Assembly (NCBI GenBank): GCA_035999365.1 | Contig: DASYGT010000054.1 | Coordinates: 18,102-82,101, forward strand | Length of the DNA stretch: 64,000 nucleotides | From: DASYGT01 sp035999365 | Lineage (GTDB): Bacteria; Actinomycetota; Actinomycetes; Mycobacteriales; Jatrophihabitantaceae | Direction: 5' to 3' | Part shown: piece after piece, positions 34,988-43,685 of the stretch | How positions within the stretch are numbered: the stretch's first letter is position 1 | Layout of the letters: each line of letters opens with the position of its first letter | Program-made: the position numbers and the translations under genes | The notes under the pieces: generated by a model | The model's database searches: none | Seen by the model: the letters and a program-made list of their open reading frames with translations, nothing else | What the model was told of the DNA's origin: nothing

Positions 34988-35272
34988 TCAGCGGCGAGCG
35001 CGGCGCGCGCGGGCACGGGCACGGGCCGGCGATTCCTCGACCGGGGTGCCTGTGCGGTCAGAGGTCGTGCCGCCAGACGTCGCGCTGCCGGTCGGCGCGT
35101 CCTCGTCTTCGTCCTTGGCCCGGCTGATGCTGACCTTTCCGGACTCGAGATCGATCCGCTTCCCACCGGCGCTGTCGCCGATCTCCTCACGGGTGGATTG
35201 CAGCCGCCTCTTCTCCTCATCCATATGCCGCTTGGCCGGATTGAAGAGGCTGTCGATGCCCCACTGCGTCAT
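34988..35272 (-). CDS. Small charged protein (DUF6191-like)
   Basis: A 94-residue protein beginning MTQWGIDSLFNPAKRHMDEEKRRLQSTREEIGD and continuing with a KRIDLESGKVSI strand, then a disordered acidic/Thr stretch and an Arg-Ala-rich tail (RARARARRARR). The N-terminal 55 residues resemble small actinobacterial proteins annotated DUF6191 ('L-F-x-P-x-x-x-H-x-x-E-E ... G-x-I-D-L-x-S-G-K-V'). Function unknown. The ATG at 35272 is chosen from that similarity; an upstream in-frame ATG at 35299 is possible. Its 3' end faces the candidate RNA. Confidence 0.68.
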   Translation of the reverse strand: MTQWGIDSLFNPAKRHMDEEKRRLQSTREEIGDSAGGKRIDLESGKVSISRAKDEDEDAPTGSATSGGTTSDRTGTPVEESPARARARARRARR

Positions 35273-35348
35273 GGCTGAAATGCTACGTCCTGCTGACAAG
35301 TTTCCCGCCGGACCACCGCATCACACCGAGGGCTCGTAGCCTCGAAGG

Positions 35349-36005
35349 ATGATGTTCTCCCGCGCCCGGGCCGAACTGCCCGCCCCCGACCGTGCGCTGC
35401 GCGGCCGGGCGGACTACGCCTTCGTCATCCCGGACAAGCACTACGTGACAGGCCGTCCGATTCAGCCTCCCTTTCCGGAGGGCATGAAGACGCTCGTCTT
35501 CGGTCTCGGGTGCTTCTGGGGCGCCGAAGAGATCTTCTGGCAGCTACCGGGAGTGTGGACAACCGCCGTCGGCTATGCGGGCGGGATCACCCCCCATCCG
35601 AGTTACGAAGAGGTCTGCAGCGGCCGCACCGGACATACCGAAGCAGTGCTCGTCGTGTTCGACCCCACCGTCGTCTCGCTCCCGGCCCTGCTGTCGACGT
35701 TCTACGAGGTCCACGACCCGACCCAAGGGATGCGTCAAGGCAATGACGTCGGGACGCAGTACCGCTCAGCGGTCTATTACACCGACGAGGGGCAGCGCAT
35801 CGCCGCCGAGACGGCCAAGGAGGCGGTGAACGGCCGCCTGCTCGAGGTGGGGTACCCGCCGGCTACCACCGAGATCGCCCACCTCGCCGAGTTCTACTAC
35901 GCCGAGCCCTACCACCAGCAGTATCTGGCGAAGAACCCGAACGGGTATCGGTGCCACAGCAACACCGGGTTGACGTTCCCCGCAGAACTGCTCGCCGCAG
36001 GGTAG
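35349..36005 (+). CDS. msrA: Peptide methionine-(S)-S-oxide reductase MsrA
   Basis: A 218-residue enzyme that reduces the S-epimer of methionine sulfoxide in proteins. The catalytic motif GCFWG is at residues 54-58 (nucleophile Cys55), followed by VGYAGG, GRTGHTEAVLVVFDP, FYEVHDPTQGMRQGNDVGTQYRSAVYY and AEPYHQQYLAKNP. A resolving cysteine is present near the C-terminus (GYRCHSNTG). Length fits the longer MsrA subgroup with an N-terminal extension of about 45 residues. ATG codons at 35349 and 35352 are both possible. It is followed closely by a DNA glycosylase gene, so the pair may form an oxidative-damage repair unit. Confidence 0.97.
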   Translation: MMFSRARAELPAPDRALRGRADYAFVIPDKHYVTGRPIQPPFPEGMKTLVFGLGCFWGAEEIFWQLPGVWTTAVGYAGGITPHPSYEEVCSGRTGHTEAVLVVFDPTVVSLPALLSTFYEVHDPTQGMRQGNDVGTQYRSAVYYTDEGQRIAAETAKEAVNGRLLEVGYPPATTEIAHLAEFYYAEPYHQQYLAKNPNGYRCHSNTGLTFPAELLAAG

Positions 36006-36035
36006 GTGGGCAGCGCAGAACCGTAGGCTGGACCG

Positions 36036-36908
36036 GTGCCTGAGCTGCCCGAGATCGAGGCGCTCGCGTCGTTCCTCCGTGAGCGGGCGGTCGGCCGCAC
36101 CGTCGTGCGTGCCGACGTTGCCGCATTCAGCGCGGTCAAGACCTTCGACCCTCCGCTGTCGGCGCTCGGCGGCGCGGAGGTCACCGCGATCGCGCGGCAT
36201 GGCAAATTTCTTGACCTGGATGTGTCGGGTCTGCACCTGATCACCCATCTGGCGCGCGGCGGCTGGCTGCAGTGGCGCGACAACCTCCCGCCCGCCCCGC
36301 CCCGGCCGGGGCGTGGGCCGCTCGCGTTCCGGCTGCATCTGGCGCCTGAGTTCGCCGACGGTCCGGTCAGCGGTTTCGACCTCACCGAGGCGGGCACCCA
36401 GAAGCGTCTGGCGGTCTACCTCGTTCATGATCCACTGGACGTGCCCGGGATCGCCCGGCTCGGGCCCGATGCGCTATCGGTGACCTCGAGCGAACTCACC
36501 GAGCTGCTCGGCGGCCAACGCAGCCAGATCAAGGGGACGCTGACCGATCAAACAGTGCTTGCGGGTATCGGCAATGCGTACTCCGACGAGATCCTGCACA
36601 CCGCACACCTGTCCCCTTTCAAGCTGGCCGCGAAGCTCACCGATGCCGACGTTGCCGCGCTGCACGCCGCAATCCACTCGGTGCTCACCGACGCAGTGCA
36701 GCGATCGGTAGGGCAGAAGGCGGCGACGCTCAAGGGCGAGAAGCGCAGCGGGCTCCAGGTGCACGGCCGCGCCGGGCTGCCCTGCCCTGTCTGCGGCGAC
36801 ACCGTCCGCGAGGTCTCCTTCCACGATCGTTCGTTCCAGTACTGCCCGACGTGCCAGACCGACGGGCGCGAGCTCGCCGACCGGCGCCTGTCCAAGCTCC
36901 TGAAATAG
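36036..36908 (+). CDS. Fpg/Nei family DNA glycosylase
   Basis: A 290-residue base-excision repair glycosylase/AP lyase. It begins PELPEIE right after the initiator, so Pro2 (Schiff-base nucleophile) and Glu3 are conserved. The helix-two-turn-helix region contains TDQTVLAGIGNAYSDEILHTAHLSPF, and the C-terminal zinc finger has cysteines 250, 253, 270 and 273 (CPVC...CPTC). The GRAGLP region and the alternative loop suggest a Nei2-like member rather than true MutM. Removes oxidised bases. GTG start at 36036, 30 bp after msrA; 19 bp before the rhodanese gene. Confidence 0.93.
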   Translation: MPELPEIEALASFLRERAVGRTVVRADVAAFSAVKTFDPPLSALGGAEVTAIARHGKFLDLDVSGLHLITHLARGGWLQWRDNLPPAPPRPGRGPLAFRLHLAPEFADGPVSGFDLTEAGTQKRLAVYLVHDPLDVPGIARLGPDALSVTSSELTELLGGQRSQIKGTLTDQTVLAGIGNAYSDEILHTAHLSPFKLAAKLTDADVAALHAAIHSVLTDAVQRSVGQKAATLKGEKRSGLQVHGRAGLPCPVCGDTVREVSFHDRSFQYCPTCQTDGRELADRRLSKLLK

Positions 36909-36927
36909 CAAGGGAAGAGAAGCCGCC

Positions 36928-37272
36928 GTGCACCCCTCCGAGGTTCCCACCATCACCATCGACGACATCCCCTCCGACGCCGTGCTGCTTGACTGCCGCG
37001 AGGACGAGGAATGGGCGGCCGGCCACATCGACGGCGCGCTACATGTGCCGATGAACCTGTTGCCGCAGCGGTTGAACTACGAGCCCGGCCCCCTCACGCC
37101 GGAAACGACGGTCGTCGTCGTGTGCAAGATGGGTGGACGGTCTGCCTACGTCGCAGCGTGGCTCAACGGGAATGGCTTCGACGCGGTGAACCTCGACGGC
37201 GGGATGCTTGCGTGGGCGCACGCAGGGCGACCGATGGTGAACGAGCGGGGTGAGCGGCCCTTCGTGGCGTAG
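36928..37272 (+). CDS. Rhodanese-like sulfurtransferase domain protein
   Basis: A 114-residue single-domain rhodanese. The active-site loop is CKMGGRS (Cys66-Ser72), and the fold markers LLDCREDEEWAAGHIDGALHVPMNLLPQR and NLDGGMLAWAHAGRP are present. It is predicted cytosolic and to carry persulfide sulfur; its physiological partner is unknown. GTG start with AAGGGAAGAG upstream. The last ten bases of the gene, including the TAG stop, are the beginning of a 27-bp tandem repeat that runs on downstream. Confidence 0.92.
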   Translation: MHPSEVPTITIDDIPSDAVLLDCREDEEWAAGHIDGALHVPMNLLPQRLNYEPGPLTPETTVVVVCKMGGRSAYVAAWLNGNGFDAVNLDGGMLAWAHAGRPMVNERGERPFVA

Positions 37273-37356
37273 CCACGACATGGGCAGAGCGTGGCGTAGT
37301 CACGGCATGGGCAGAGCGTGGCGTAGCCACGGCATGGGCAGAGCGTGGCGTAGCCA
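37263..37356 (+). repeat. 27-bp tandem repeat, three and a half copies, each with a hairpin
   Basis: Units at 37263-37289, 37290-37316 and 37317-37343, plus a 13-base partial copy from 37344. Each unit begins with the inverted repeat CGTGGC-GTA-GCCACG (copy 2 has one C-to-T change) followed by a CATGGGCAGAG-type segment. The first unit starts inside the rhodanese gene and carries its stop codon; because 27 is a multiple of three, every copy repeats the GTG GCG TAG in the same frame. Possible terminator array, or duplication by slippage on a palindrome. Confidence 0.93.
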
Positions 37357-37413
37357 GACAGGTGTTCGGCACGGTGTAACCCAACGATCACCAATCCGCG
37401 CCACGATGTACGC

Positions 37414-38307
37414 GTGAGACCGCGCAGCCGCCGCCGTTCCCTTGAACCGCCCGTTCGACCGATGGTGGTCGCCCATCGCGGGGCCTCGTTCGCCGCACCG
37501 GAGCACACGCTCGGCGCCTACGTCGCGGCCATCGAATCCGGGGCCGACGCCGTCGAATGCGATGTGCGGATGACCCGCGACGGCCATCTGGTGTGCGTGC
37601 ACGACCGAACGGTCAACCGGACTTCGGACGGCAGAGGGGTGGTCAGCGAGTTCGACCTCGACGATCTCAACTCGCTGGATTTCGCGTCGTGGCGGCACGA
37701 CCTGCCCGGCTCGGCCGACCAGTTGCTCAACGACAGCCCCTACCTCGCAGGCGTTGAACCCGACCGCCTCGAGAGCGGCCGCGTGCTCACCCTCGAGGTG
37801 CTGCTGGGCCTCGTCCGCGACGCCTCCCACGACGTGCGTCTTCTCATCGAGACCAAGCATCCGACGCGTTACGGCGGTCTCGTCGAGAAGGAACTCGTCG
37901 ACATGCTCATGCGGTTCGGCTGGGCCGGTGCCACTCCGCAGCAGCCGAGCGTGCGGCTCAAGGCCTCGCTGGACAATCCGGTAGTCGTGATGAGTTTCAC
38001 GCCGCTGGCCCTTCGCCGGGTCAAGCTGCAGGCTCCGCAGATTCCCACGGTGTTGCTGCTCGATCGGCTGCTGCCTGGGCGCCGCGACGGGATGCTGCCG
38101 GTCGGGGTCCCGATCGCCGGGCCCGGACTGCACGTGCTGCGTGCCGAGCCCGAATTCGTCGCTCGGGCGCATGCCCGGGGACACCAGGTGTTCGTCTGGA
38201 CGGTGGACGAGCCGGCCGACGTCGAATTCGTACTCGGCCTCGGAGTGGACACGATAATCACGAACCGTCCGGCCGAAGTCATCGCTCAGCTCCCGCCCAG
38301 GAGCTGA
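37414..38307 (+). CDS. Glycerophosphodiester phosphodiesterase (GDPD)
   Basis: A 297-residue GDPD-family enzyme that hydrolyses glycerophosphodiesters to glycerol-3-phosphate and an alcohol. Catalytic and metal residues are present: His21 and Arg22 in VAHRGASFAAPEHT, Glu48 and Asp50 in VECDVRM, His63 in CVHDRTVNRT, then LIETKHP and the C-terminal HQVFVWTVDEPADVEFVLGLGVDTIITNRP. There is no signal peptide, so it should act in the cytosol. GTG start at 37414; the preceding segment contains the tandem repeats. Confidence 0.92.
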   Translation: MRPRSRRRSLEPPVRPMVVAHRGASFAAPEHTLGAYVAAIESGADAVECDVRMTRDGHLVCVHDRTVNRTSDGRGVVSEFDLDDLNSLDFASWRHDLPGSADQLLNDSPYLAGVEPDRLESGRVLTLEVLLGLVRDASHDVRLLIETKHPTRYGGLVEKELVDMLMRFGWAGATPQQPSVRLKASLDNPVVVMSFTPLALRRVKLQAPQIPTVLLLDRLLPGRRDGMLPVGVPIAGPGLHVLRAEPEFVARAHARGHQVFVWTVDEPADVEFVLGLGVDTIITNRPAEVIAQLPPRS

Positions 38308-38391
38308 CGTTCCAGCGTGGCCCGCGTCATGGCGCGCGGTGTTATGCCCTAGGACGGCTCGGGGACACCTTCAGTAGCGGTCCCGAAAGCA

Positions 38392-38420
38392 GTTCTTAGG
38401 TCACGCCGTTCTTAGGTCAC
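38392..38420 (+). repeat. Direct repeat GTTCTTAGGTCAC ahead of the RsbW-like gene
   Basis: Two identical 13-bp copies (38392-38404 and 38408-38420) with a 16-bp period, ending 19 bases before the start codon and 4 bases before the ribosome-binding site. They could be paired operator half-sites or part of the mRNA leader. Confidence 0.8.
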
Positions 38421-38439
38421 ATCGAAGGAGGATCACCTC

Positions 38440-38850
38440 ATGGGCGCACTGCAGGTTCGGCACGAACCAGCCAGCGCGGCCCAGGTGCGCAACAGCCTCC
38501 GCGCAGACCTTCGTCAGCAGGGGCTGGCAGAGGATGGCATCGACGTCGTGCTCCTCGTCACCACCGAGCTCTTCGGCAACGCGGTGCGCCACTGCGCCCC
38601 GGCCCCGTGGGGAACACTCGGGGTGGAGTGGGACGTCGACTGCGACCACGTCGCGGTGCGCGTGACCGACGCAAGCCCCGAGCTGCCGCGGCGCCGCACC
38701 CCACGTCCCGACCAGCCGAACGGGCGCGGGCTGGCCATTGTCGACTCACTCGTCGAGAGCTGGGGTGCCGACCGGGTCAGCGGCGGCAAGCAGGTGTGGG
38801 CCCGGATCGCCGTCCGACGCGAGCACGCGCGATCGGAGCAGATGGCGTAG
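38440..38850 (+). CDS. Anti-sigma-factor-type ATP-binding protein (RsbW/SpoIIAB-like)
   Basis: A 136-residue stand-alone GHKL ATPase domain of the kind used as anti-sigma factor/serine kinase. N-box ELFGNAVRH, G1-type VTDASPELP and G2 NGRGLAIVDSL are visible; the rest is the Bergerat fold. In the established systems it phosphorylates an anti-anti-sigma factor (STAS protein) and binds a sigma-B-type sigma factor. No sigma factor or STAS gene lies beside it, so this is an orphan member. Strong AAGGAGG (38425-38431) 8 bases before the ATG. A direct repeat overlaps the region just upstream. Confidence 0.88.
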   Translation: MGALQVRHEPASAAQVRNSLRADLRQQGLAEDGIDVVLLVTTELFGNAVRHCAPAPWGTLGVEWDVDCDHVAVRVTDASPELPRRRTPRPDQPNGRGLAIVDSLVESWGADRVSGGKQVWARIAVRREHARSEQMA

Positions 38851-38859
38851 GCGCTTGAC

Positions 38860-41800
38860 CTAGCCGGGGAGCCCGCGCATCACGCGCAGCGCCACTGACA
38901 GCGTCGCGAGATCGACGACGTCGCGGGCCAGCGCCTCGTCGACCGTGTTGCGCGCGCGCTCGACGCGCTCGGCGTTCTCGCGCATCCACGCCGCCATCCG
39001 GTCCTCACCGTTCAATGAGTCGTCTGTCGTGCGCAGCACTGCAGAGGTGATCGCAGACAGTGCCGCGTAGACGTCATGCCGTACGGCTGCACGCGCCAGC
39101 ACGGACCACCGGTCGTCGCGCGGCAACTTCGTGATCGCGGTGAGGAGGTTGTCGACGTTGAACGCTGCGGACAGCGCAAAGTGCAGGTCGGCAATTTCGG
39201 CCGCAGAGTGTTCGCTTGCATTCGCGATCTCAACGACGTCGAGGAGCTGGAAGGCGTTGAGCAGCTCGCCGAGTCGCATCGCGAGATCCCGCGGGAGTCC
39301 GAGCTCGGCAAGCCGGTCGACCTCACCGGTGAGATTGTCCAGCTCAGCACCGCGCAGGAGCGCAGTCAGCCTGGGCGTCATCTCACGGAGGGTCGGGCCG
39401 AACCGTTCGATCTCGCCAGCCACGTCATTGATCGGGAATCGGACGTCGACGAGCCAACGGGTCGCGCGGTCGATGAGCCGCCGCATCTCTTGATACCCCG
39501 CGTACTGCGCGTCGGAAGGGACGACGTTGTCAAGCGCCTCGATGTCGGCCCAGAGCTGCGACAGGCCGAACACCTCGCGCACGATCGCGTACGCGCGCGT
39601 GATCTGCGCAACCTCGGCACCGGTCTCTTCGATCGCGCGATGGACGAACGTGGTGCCGCTGCGATTGATCATGTCGTTGACGACGACCGTCGTGATGATC
39701 TCCCGCCGCAGCGGGTGGTTCGGAAGGTCGACGGCAAAGCGTTCGGCGATCGCAGGCGGGAAGTACTTGGCGAGCACGCCGGCGAACCACGGCTCGTCGG
39801 GAAGCGTCGAGGCCTCGATGTGCCGGGTGAGCGTGATCTTCGAGTAGGCCACGAGCACCGCGTTTTCGGGTGAACACAGACCCGTACCGTCGACCTCGCG
39901 CTGCGCGATCTCCTTGTCCGTCGGCAGGAACTCGATGGCGCGGTCGAGCTCGCCCGCCCGCTCCAACGCCCAGATGAAGCGCTGGTGGACGCTGAGGAGC
40001 GCGGGATCGAGCTTGCGAGCCATGCCGAGCAGCACGTTCTGCCCGTAGTTGTCACGCAGCACGAGCGCGCCGACGTCGTCGGTGACTGATGCGAGCAGCG
40101 CACAACGCTCGTCGCGTGTGATCGCGCCGGACGCTACCGATCGATCGAGGAGGATCTTGAGGTTCACCTCGTGGTCGGAGGTGTCGACGCCGGCGGAGTT
40201 GTCGATCGCGTCGGTGTTGATCGCGCCGCCGTTGCGGGCGAATTCGACGCGGCCGAGCTGGGTGAAGCCGAGGTTGCCGCCCTCACCGACGATTCGGGCA
40301 CGCAAGTCGATGCCGTCGACCCGTACCGCGTCGTTCGCCTTGTCGCCCGCCGCAGCGTGCGTCTCGGTAAATGCCTTCACGTAGGTGCCGATGCCGCCGT
40401 TCCAGAGCAGATCGACGGGTGCGGTCAAGATCGCCCGGATCAGATCGTTCGGAGTGAGCTTGGTGACCGAGCCAGCCAATCCGAGAGCACGCTGGACCTG
40501 TGATGAGATCGACACCGCCTTGACCGTTCGCGGGTATACGCCGCCACCCTCAGAGATCTTGGCCGCGTCATAGTCGGCCCACGTCGACCGCGGCAGATCG
40601 AACACACGCCGCCGTTCGGTGAATGACGTCGCCGCGTCCGGGTCAGGATCCAGGAAGATGTGCCGATGGTCGAAGGCCGCCACGAGCCTGATGTGTTCGG
40701 ACAGCAGCATCCCGTTGCCGAACACATCGCCCGACATGTCGCCGATACCTACGGCCGTGAAATCCTGCCGTTGCGCGTCGATCCCGCGCTCGCGGAAGTG
40801 GTACTTCACCGACTCCCATGCCCCGCGCGCCGTGATGCCCATCGCCTTGTGGTCGTAACCCACTGACCCACCGGACGCGAAGGCGTCACCCAGCCAGAAG
40901 CCGTACCGGACGGCGATGTCATTCGCGATATCGCTGAAGGTGGCCGTCCCCTTATCGGCTGCTACGACCAGGTACGGATCGTCGCCGTCGAATCGCACCG
41001 TCTGCGGCGGCGGGACGACGCGCTGTGTTCCGTCGGCACCAGTCACGTAGTTGTCGGTCAGGTCGAGCAGACAACCGATGAACGTGCTGTAGCAGGCGAC
41101 GCCATCGGCAAGCCACGCCTCGCGATCGTCGGGCTGCGACGGCCGCTTGACGACGAAGCCACCCTTCGCTCCCGTCGGAACGATCACGGCATTCTTGACC
41201 ATCTGTGCCTTGACCAGGCCGAGAATCTCAGTGCGGAAGTCTTCGCGACGATCCGACCACCGCAGTCCTCCACGGGCGACCGCTCCGAATCGGAGGTGCA
41301 CGCCCTCGACGTCCGGCGAGTACACCCAGATCTCGAATCGGGGCCGCGGCTCGGGCAGGTCGGCGATGGAACGCGGATCCAGCTTCACGGCAAGGGCCGT
41401 CCGTCGGTTGCCGTCGTCGTCCGTGCGGTAGGCGTTCGTCCGCAGGGTGGCCGTCACCAGCCCGAGCAGCGAGCGAAGGATGCGGTCCTGGTCGAGGCTG
41501 GCGACATCGGCCAGCTGCACCTCGATCTTTTCGACGATCTCCGAGGCGTCGTCGGGAGCGGTCGCCAGATCGTGGCCCGGGTCGAACCGGGCCTCGAAGA
41601 GTTGCACGAGGTCGACGGCGATGTCCGGGTTGTCGATGAGTGCCTGTTCGATGTAGCCCTGGCTGAACGTCGTGCCCGCTTGCCGCAGGTACTTCGCGTA
41701 GGCGCGCAGGACGTTTGCCTGCCACCAGGTCAACGGTGTCCGGACCACAAGCGCGTTGAAGCCGTCCTGCTCGATCTCGTCGCGCCACAGCAGCCGCAAC

Positions 41801-43617
41801 GCCTCGACGACCTGCTCGGCACGCACATCGTCGAAGCTGATTCCCGTCGGGAGTCGCAGCCCGAAGTCGTAGATCCACGTCTCGGTGTCGTCGCTGACGG
41901 TGATCTCGTACGGACGCTCGTCGAGAACCTCGATTCCCATCTGGGTGAAGATCGGCAGTGCGCGGGCGAGTGAGACCGAATGCCCGGTGCGGAAGACCTT
42001 CAGACGGCGGTCGGCGTCATCATCGTCGTCGGGGACGTAGAGCTCGAAGGCCAGACCGTCGTCGGACGGCAACTGCTCGATGCGCAGCAGGTCGCGAGAA
42101 GCGACTGCCGGCGCAAAGTCCTCTTTGTACGCTTCCGGAAGGGCGCCTGTGTAGCGGCGCAGGATCCGATCGGTCTCGTCCTCACCGACGTACTGGCGCA
42201 GCAGGTCGGCGAGGTCGTCGCTCCAACGGCGGGTGACGCGCGCCACCTCGGCCTCGACGACGGGGCGGTCGGGTGACGGCGGTGCCATGCCGGGGCGCAA
42301 GGCGATCAGGAACTGCATGCGTGCCAGGTTGAGTTCGACGATGCGATCGTCGCGGCCGGTGATCTCGCCTGGCCAGTACCGGGTGATCACCGATGTGACG
42401 CGGCGCCGCGTCTCCGGGCCGAAGCGGTCGGCCGGGAAGTACACCAGCACGCTCACGAAGTCACGGTTGAGATGAATCCGCGCGAACACGCCGACGCTGC
42501 CGTGGTCGGCTCGGTCGACGACCAGCTGCGCGAGCCGGAGCAGGTCCGGGGTCGGCGCCTCGAGCAGCTCGTCACGCGGCAGTGTCCGGATCGCGGCCAG
42601 CAGCCGGCGCCCGGTGTGGCTGTCGGCGCGGACGCCCGAGCGCAGCAGCATCTCGGCAATGCGCCGGCGCACGACGGGCACCCGGCCGACCGTGCCGTCT
42701 TCGGCATTGGTGATCAGCCCGAGGAACACGTGCACCGTCTGCGCGCCCGTGTCCGGCGTGCGGGTGACGACGGTGACGCAGTCATAGCGCACCGAGCGCC
42801 GGACGGTGGACACCAGCGGAGACTTGAAGATGACGAGTGGGGCTCCGCTGCGGAACGCCGGAAGCAGTTCGAGCGGCGAGACGCGGGCCGCGCCGCGCAG
42901 GACGCCCTGCGCATCATCATCCTTCGATCGCGCCGTCGGGCTGGCCAGCTCGTTCGCGGAGTACGCGGCGTGCCCGAGAATCATGTAATTGCCGTCGGCG
43001 AGCCAGCGCAGCAACTCGCCGGCCTCCACGCTCGTCTCGCGGTCGAACTCGCCGGGATCGGCCGCGAGCTGATCGGCGAGCTGACGGATCAAGGCATACA
43101 TCGCAGGCGCATCGGCCACCGCATGGTGAACGTCGGCGAACACGCCGGCCAGGTCGTCGAAGAGCTCCTCGTGCCGCTCCTCGGGAACCGCGTCCAGCTC
43201 GATGCGCATCCACGACTCGACGACTGCCCCTTCCGGCAGGTCGGCGTTGTCGTCGATGTCGTAGATCTTGACCAGACGACCGTTCGGATCCCGTCCCACG
43301 ACCATTTGCGGATGCAACAGCCGTTCGACTTGATAGCCGTTGCGGTCGAGTTCGGCGCGGGCGGAGTCGACGAGATACGGCGCGTCACCCGTCACGACGT
43401 CGACCGCAGTCACCTCGGGGTCGACGTCAACGACCCGCATCAGCGTCTGGCCGGCCTGCCGGACTGCGCCGAAGCTCAGGCTGTCGCGGGCGAGTTCGCT
43501 CAGCGCCTCGTCGGCGCGTCCGGGCAGCTGGCTGCCTGAGTGCGCGAGGAAGCGTCGGGCGAAGACGTCGGGGTCCGCGACCGGCGCGGCCTCGACACCC
43601 GGATGCGTGTCGGTCAT
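38860..43617 (-). CDS. gdhB: NAD-dependent glutamate dehydrogenase, 180-kDa class
   Basis: A 1585-residue enzyme of the large (L_180) NAD-GDH class that converts glutamate and NAD to 2-oxoglutarate, ammonia and NADH. The N-terminal half holds ACT-like regulatory segments; the catalytic domain in the middle shows FRTEILGLVKAQMVKNAVIVPTGAKGGFVVK (substrate Lys), DKGTATFSDIAND, SVGYDHKAMGITARGAWESV and VGIGDMSGDVFGNGMLLS; the C-terminal helical part ends with LSVALRVMRGLPG. Length matches the roughly 1600-residue homologues, and no frameshift is seen. A GAGGTGA lies before the ATG. Divergent from malic enzyme (68-bp gap); the two feed carbon skeletons to and from the TCA cycle. It would act in glutamate catabolism, the end point of the histidine pathway at 58 kb. 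Confidence 0.97.
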   Translation of the reverse strand: MTDTHPGVEAAPVADPDVFARRFLAHSGSQLPGRADEALSELARDSLSFGAVRQAGQTLMRVVDVDPEVTAVDVVTGDAPYLVDSARAELDRNGYQVERLLHPQMVVGRDPNGRLVKIYDIDDNADLPEGAVVESWMRIELDAVPEERHEELFDDLAGVFADVHHAVADAPAMYALIRQLADQLAADPGEFDRETSVEAGELLRWLADGNYMILGHAAYSANELASPTARSKDDDAQGVLRGAARVSPLELLPAFRSGAPLVIFKSPLVSTVRRSVRYDCVTVVTRTPDTGAQTVHVFLGLITNAEDGTVGRVPVVRRRIAEMLLRSGVRADSHTGRRLLAAIRTLPRDELLEAPTPDLLRLAQLVVDRADHGSVGVFARIHLNRDFVSVLVYFPADRFGPETRRRVTSVITRYWPGEITGRDDRIVELNLARMQFLIALRPGMAPPSPDRPVVEAEVARVTRRWSDDLADLLRQYVGEDETDRILRRYTGALPEAYKEDFAPAVASRDLLRIEQLPSDDGLAFELYVPDDDDDADRRLKVFRTGHSVSLARALPIFTQMGIEVLDERPYEITVSDDTETWIYDFGLRLPTGISFDDVRAEQVVEALRLLWRDEIEQDGFNALVVRTPLTWWQANVLRAYAKYLRQAGTTFSQGYIEQALIDNPDIAVDLVQLFEARFDPGHDLATAPDDASEIVEKIEVQLADVASLDQDRILRSLLGLVTATLRTNAYRTDDDGNRRTALAVKLDPRSIADLPEPRPRFEIWVYSPDVEGVHLRFGAVARGGLRWSDRREDFRTEILGLVKAQMVKNAVIVPTGAKGGFVVKRPSQPDDREAWLADGVACYSTFIGCLLDLTDNYVTGADGTQRVVPPPQTVRFDGDDPYLVVAADKGTATFSDIANDIAVRYGFWLGDAFASGGSVGYDHKAMGITARGAWESVKYHFRERGIDAQRQDFTAVGIGDMSGDVFGNGMLLSEHIRLVAAFDHRHIFLDPDPDAATSFTERRRVFDLPRSTWADYDAAKISEGGGVYPRTVKAVSISSQVQRALGLAGSVTKLTPNDLIRAILTAPVDLLWNGGIGTYVKAFTETHAAAGDKANDAVRVDGIDLRARIVGEGGNLGFTQLGRVEFARNGGAINTDAIDNSAGVDTSDHEVNLKILLDRSVASGAITRDERCALLASVTDDVGALVLRDNYGQNVLLGMARKLDPALLSVHQRFIWALERAGELDRAIEFLPTDKEIAQREVDGTGLCSPENAVLVAYSKITLTRHIEASTLPDEPWFAGVLAKYFPPAIAERFAVDLPNHPLRREIITTVVVNDMINRSGTTFVHRAIEETGAEVAQITRAYAIVREVFGLSQLWADIEALDNVVPSDAQYAGYQEMRRLIDRATRWLVDVRFPINDVAGEIERFGPTLREMTPRLTALLRGAELDNLTGEVDRLAELGLPRDLAMRLGELLNAFQLLDVVEIANASEHSAAEIADLHFALSAAFNVDNLLTAITKLPRDDRWSVLARAAVRHDVYAALSAITSAVLRTTDDSLNGEDRMAAWMRENAERVERARNTVDEALARDVVDLATLSVALRVMRGLPG

Positions 43618-43685
43618 GCAGTGTCACCTCGTTGTGACGTCCAATCGGTGCAACTCATCCTTGCACTCACTGCCACCATGTGGTC

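Noticed and set aside
34631..35278. 215-codon frame across the intergenic region on the + strand
   Set aside because: It runs through the perfect hairpins (stem sequences dictate the codons) and over the DUF6191-like gene; composition is unlike a protein.
41296..43539. Long open frames antisense to the glutamate dehydrogenase gene
   Set aside because: They are Arg/Ala-rich, overlap a clearly conserved 1585-residue enzyme, and have no ribosome-binding sites. High GC makes such frames common.
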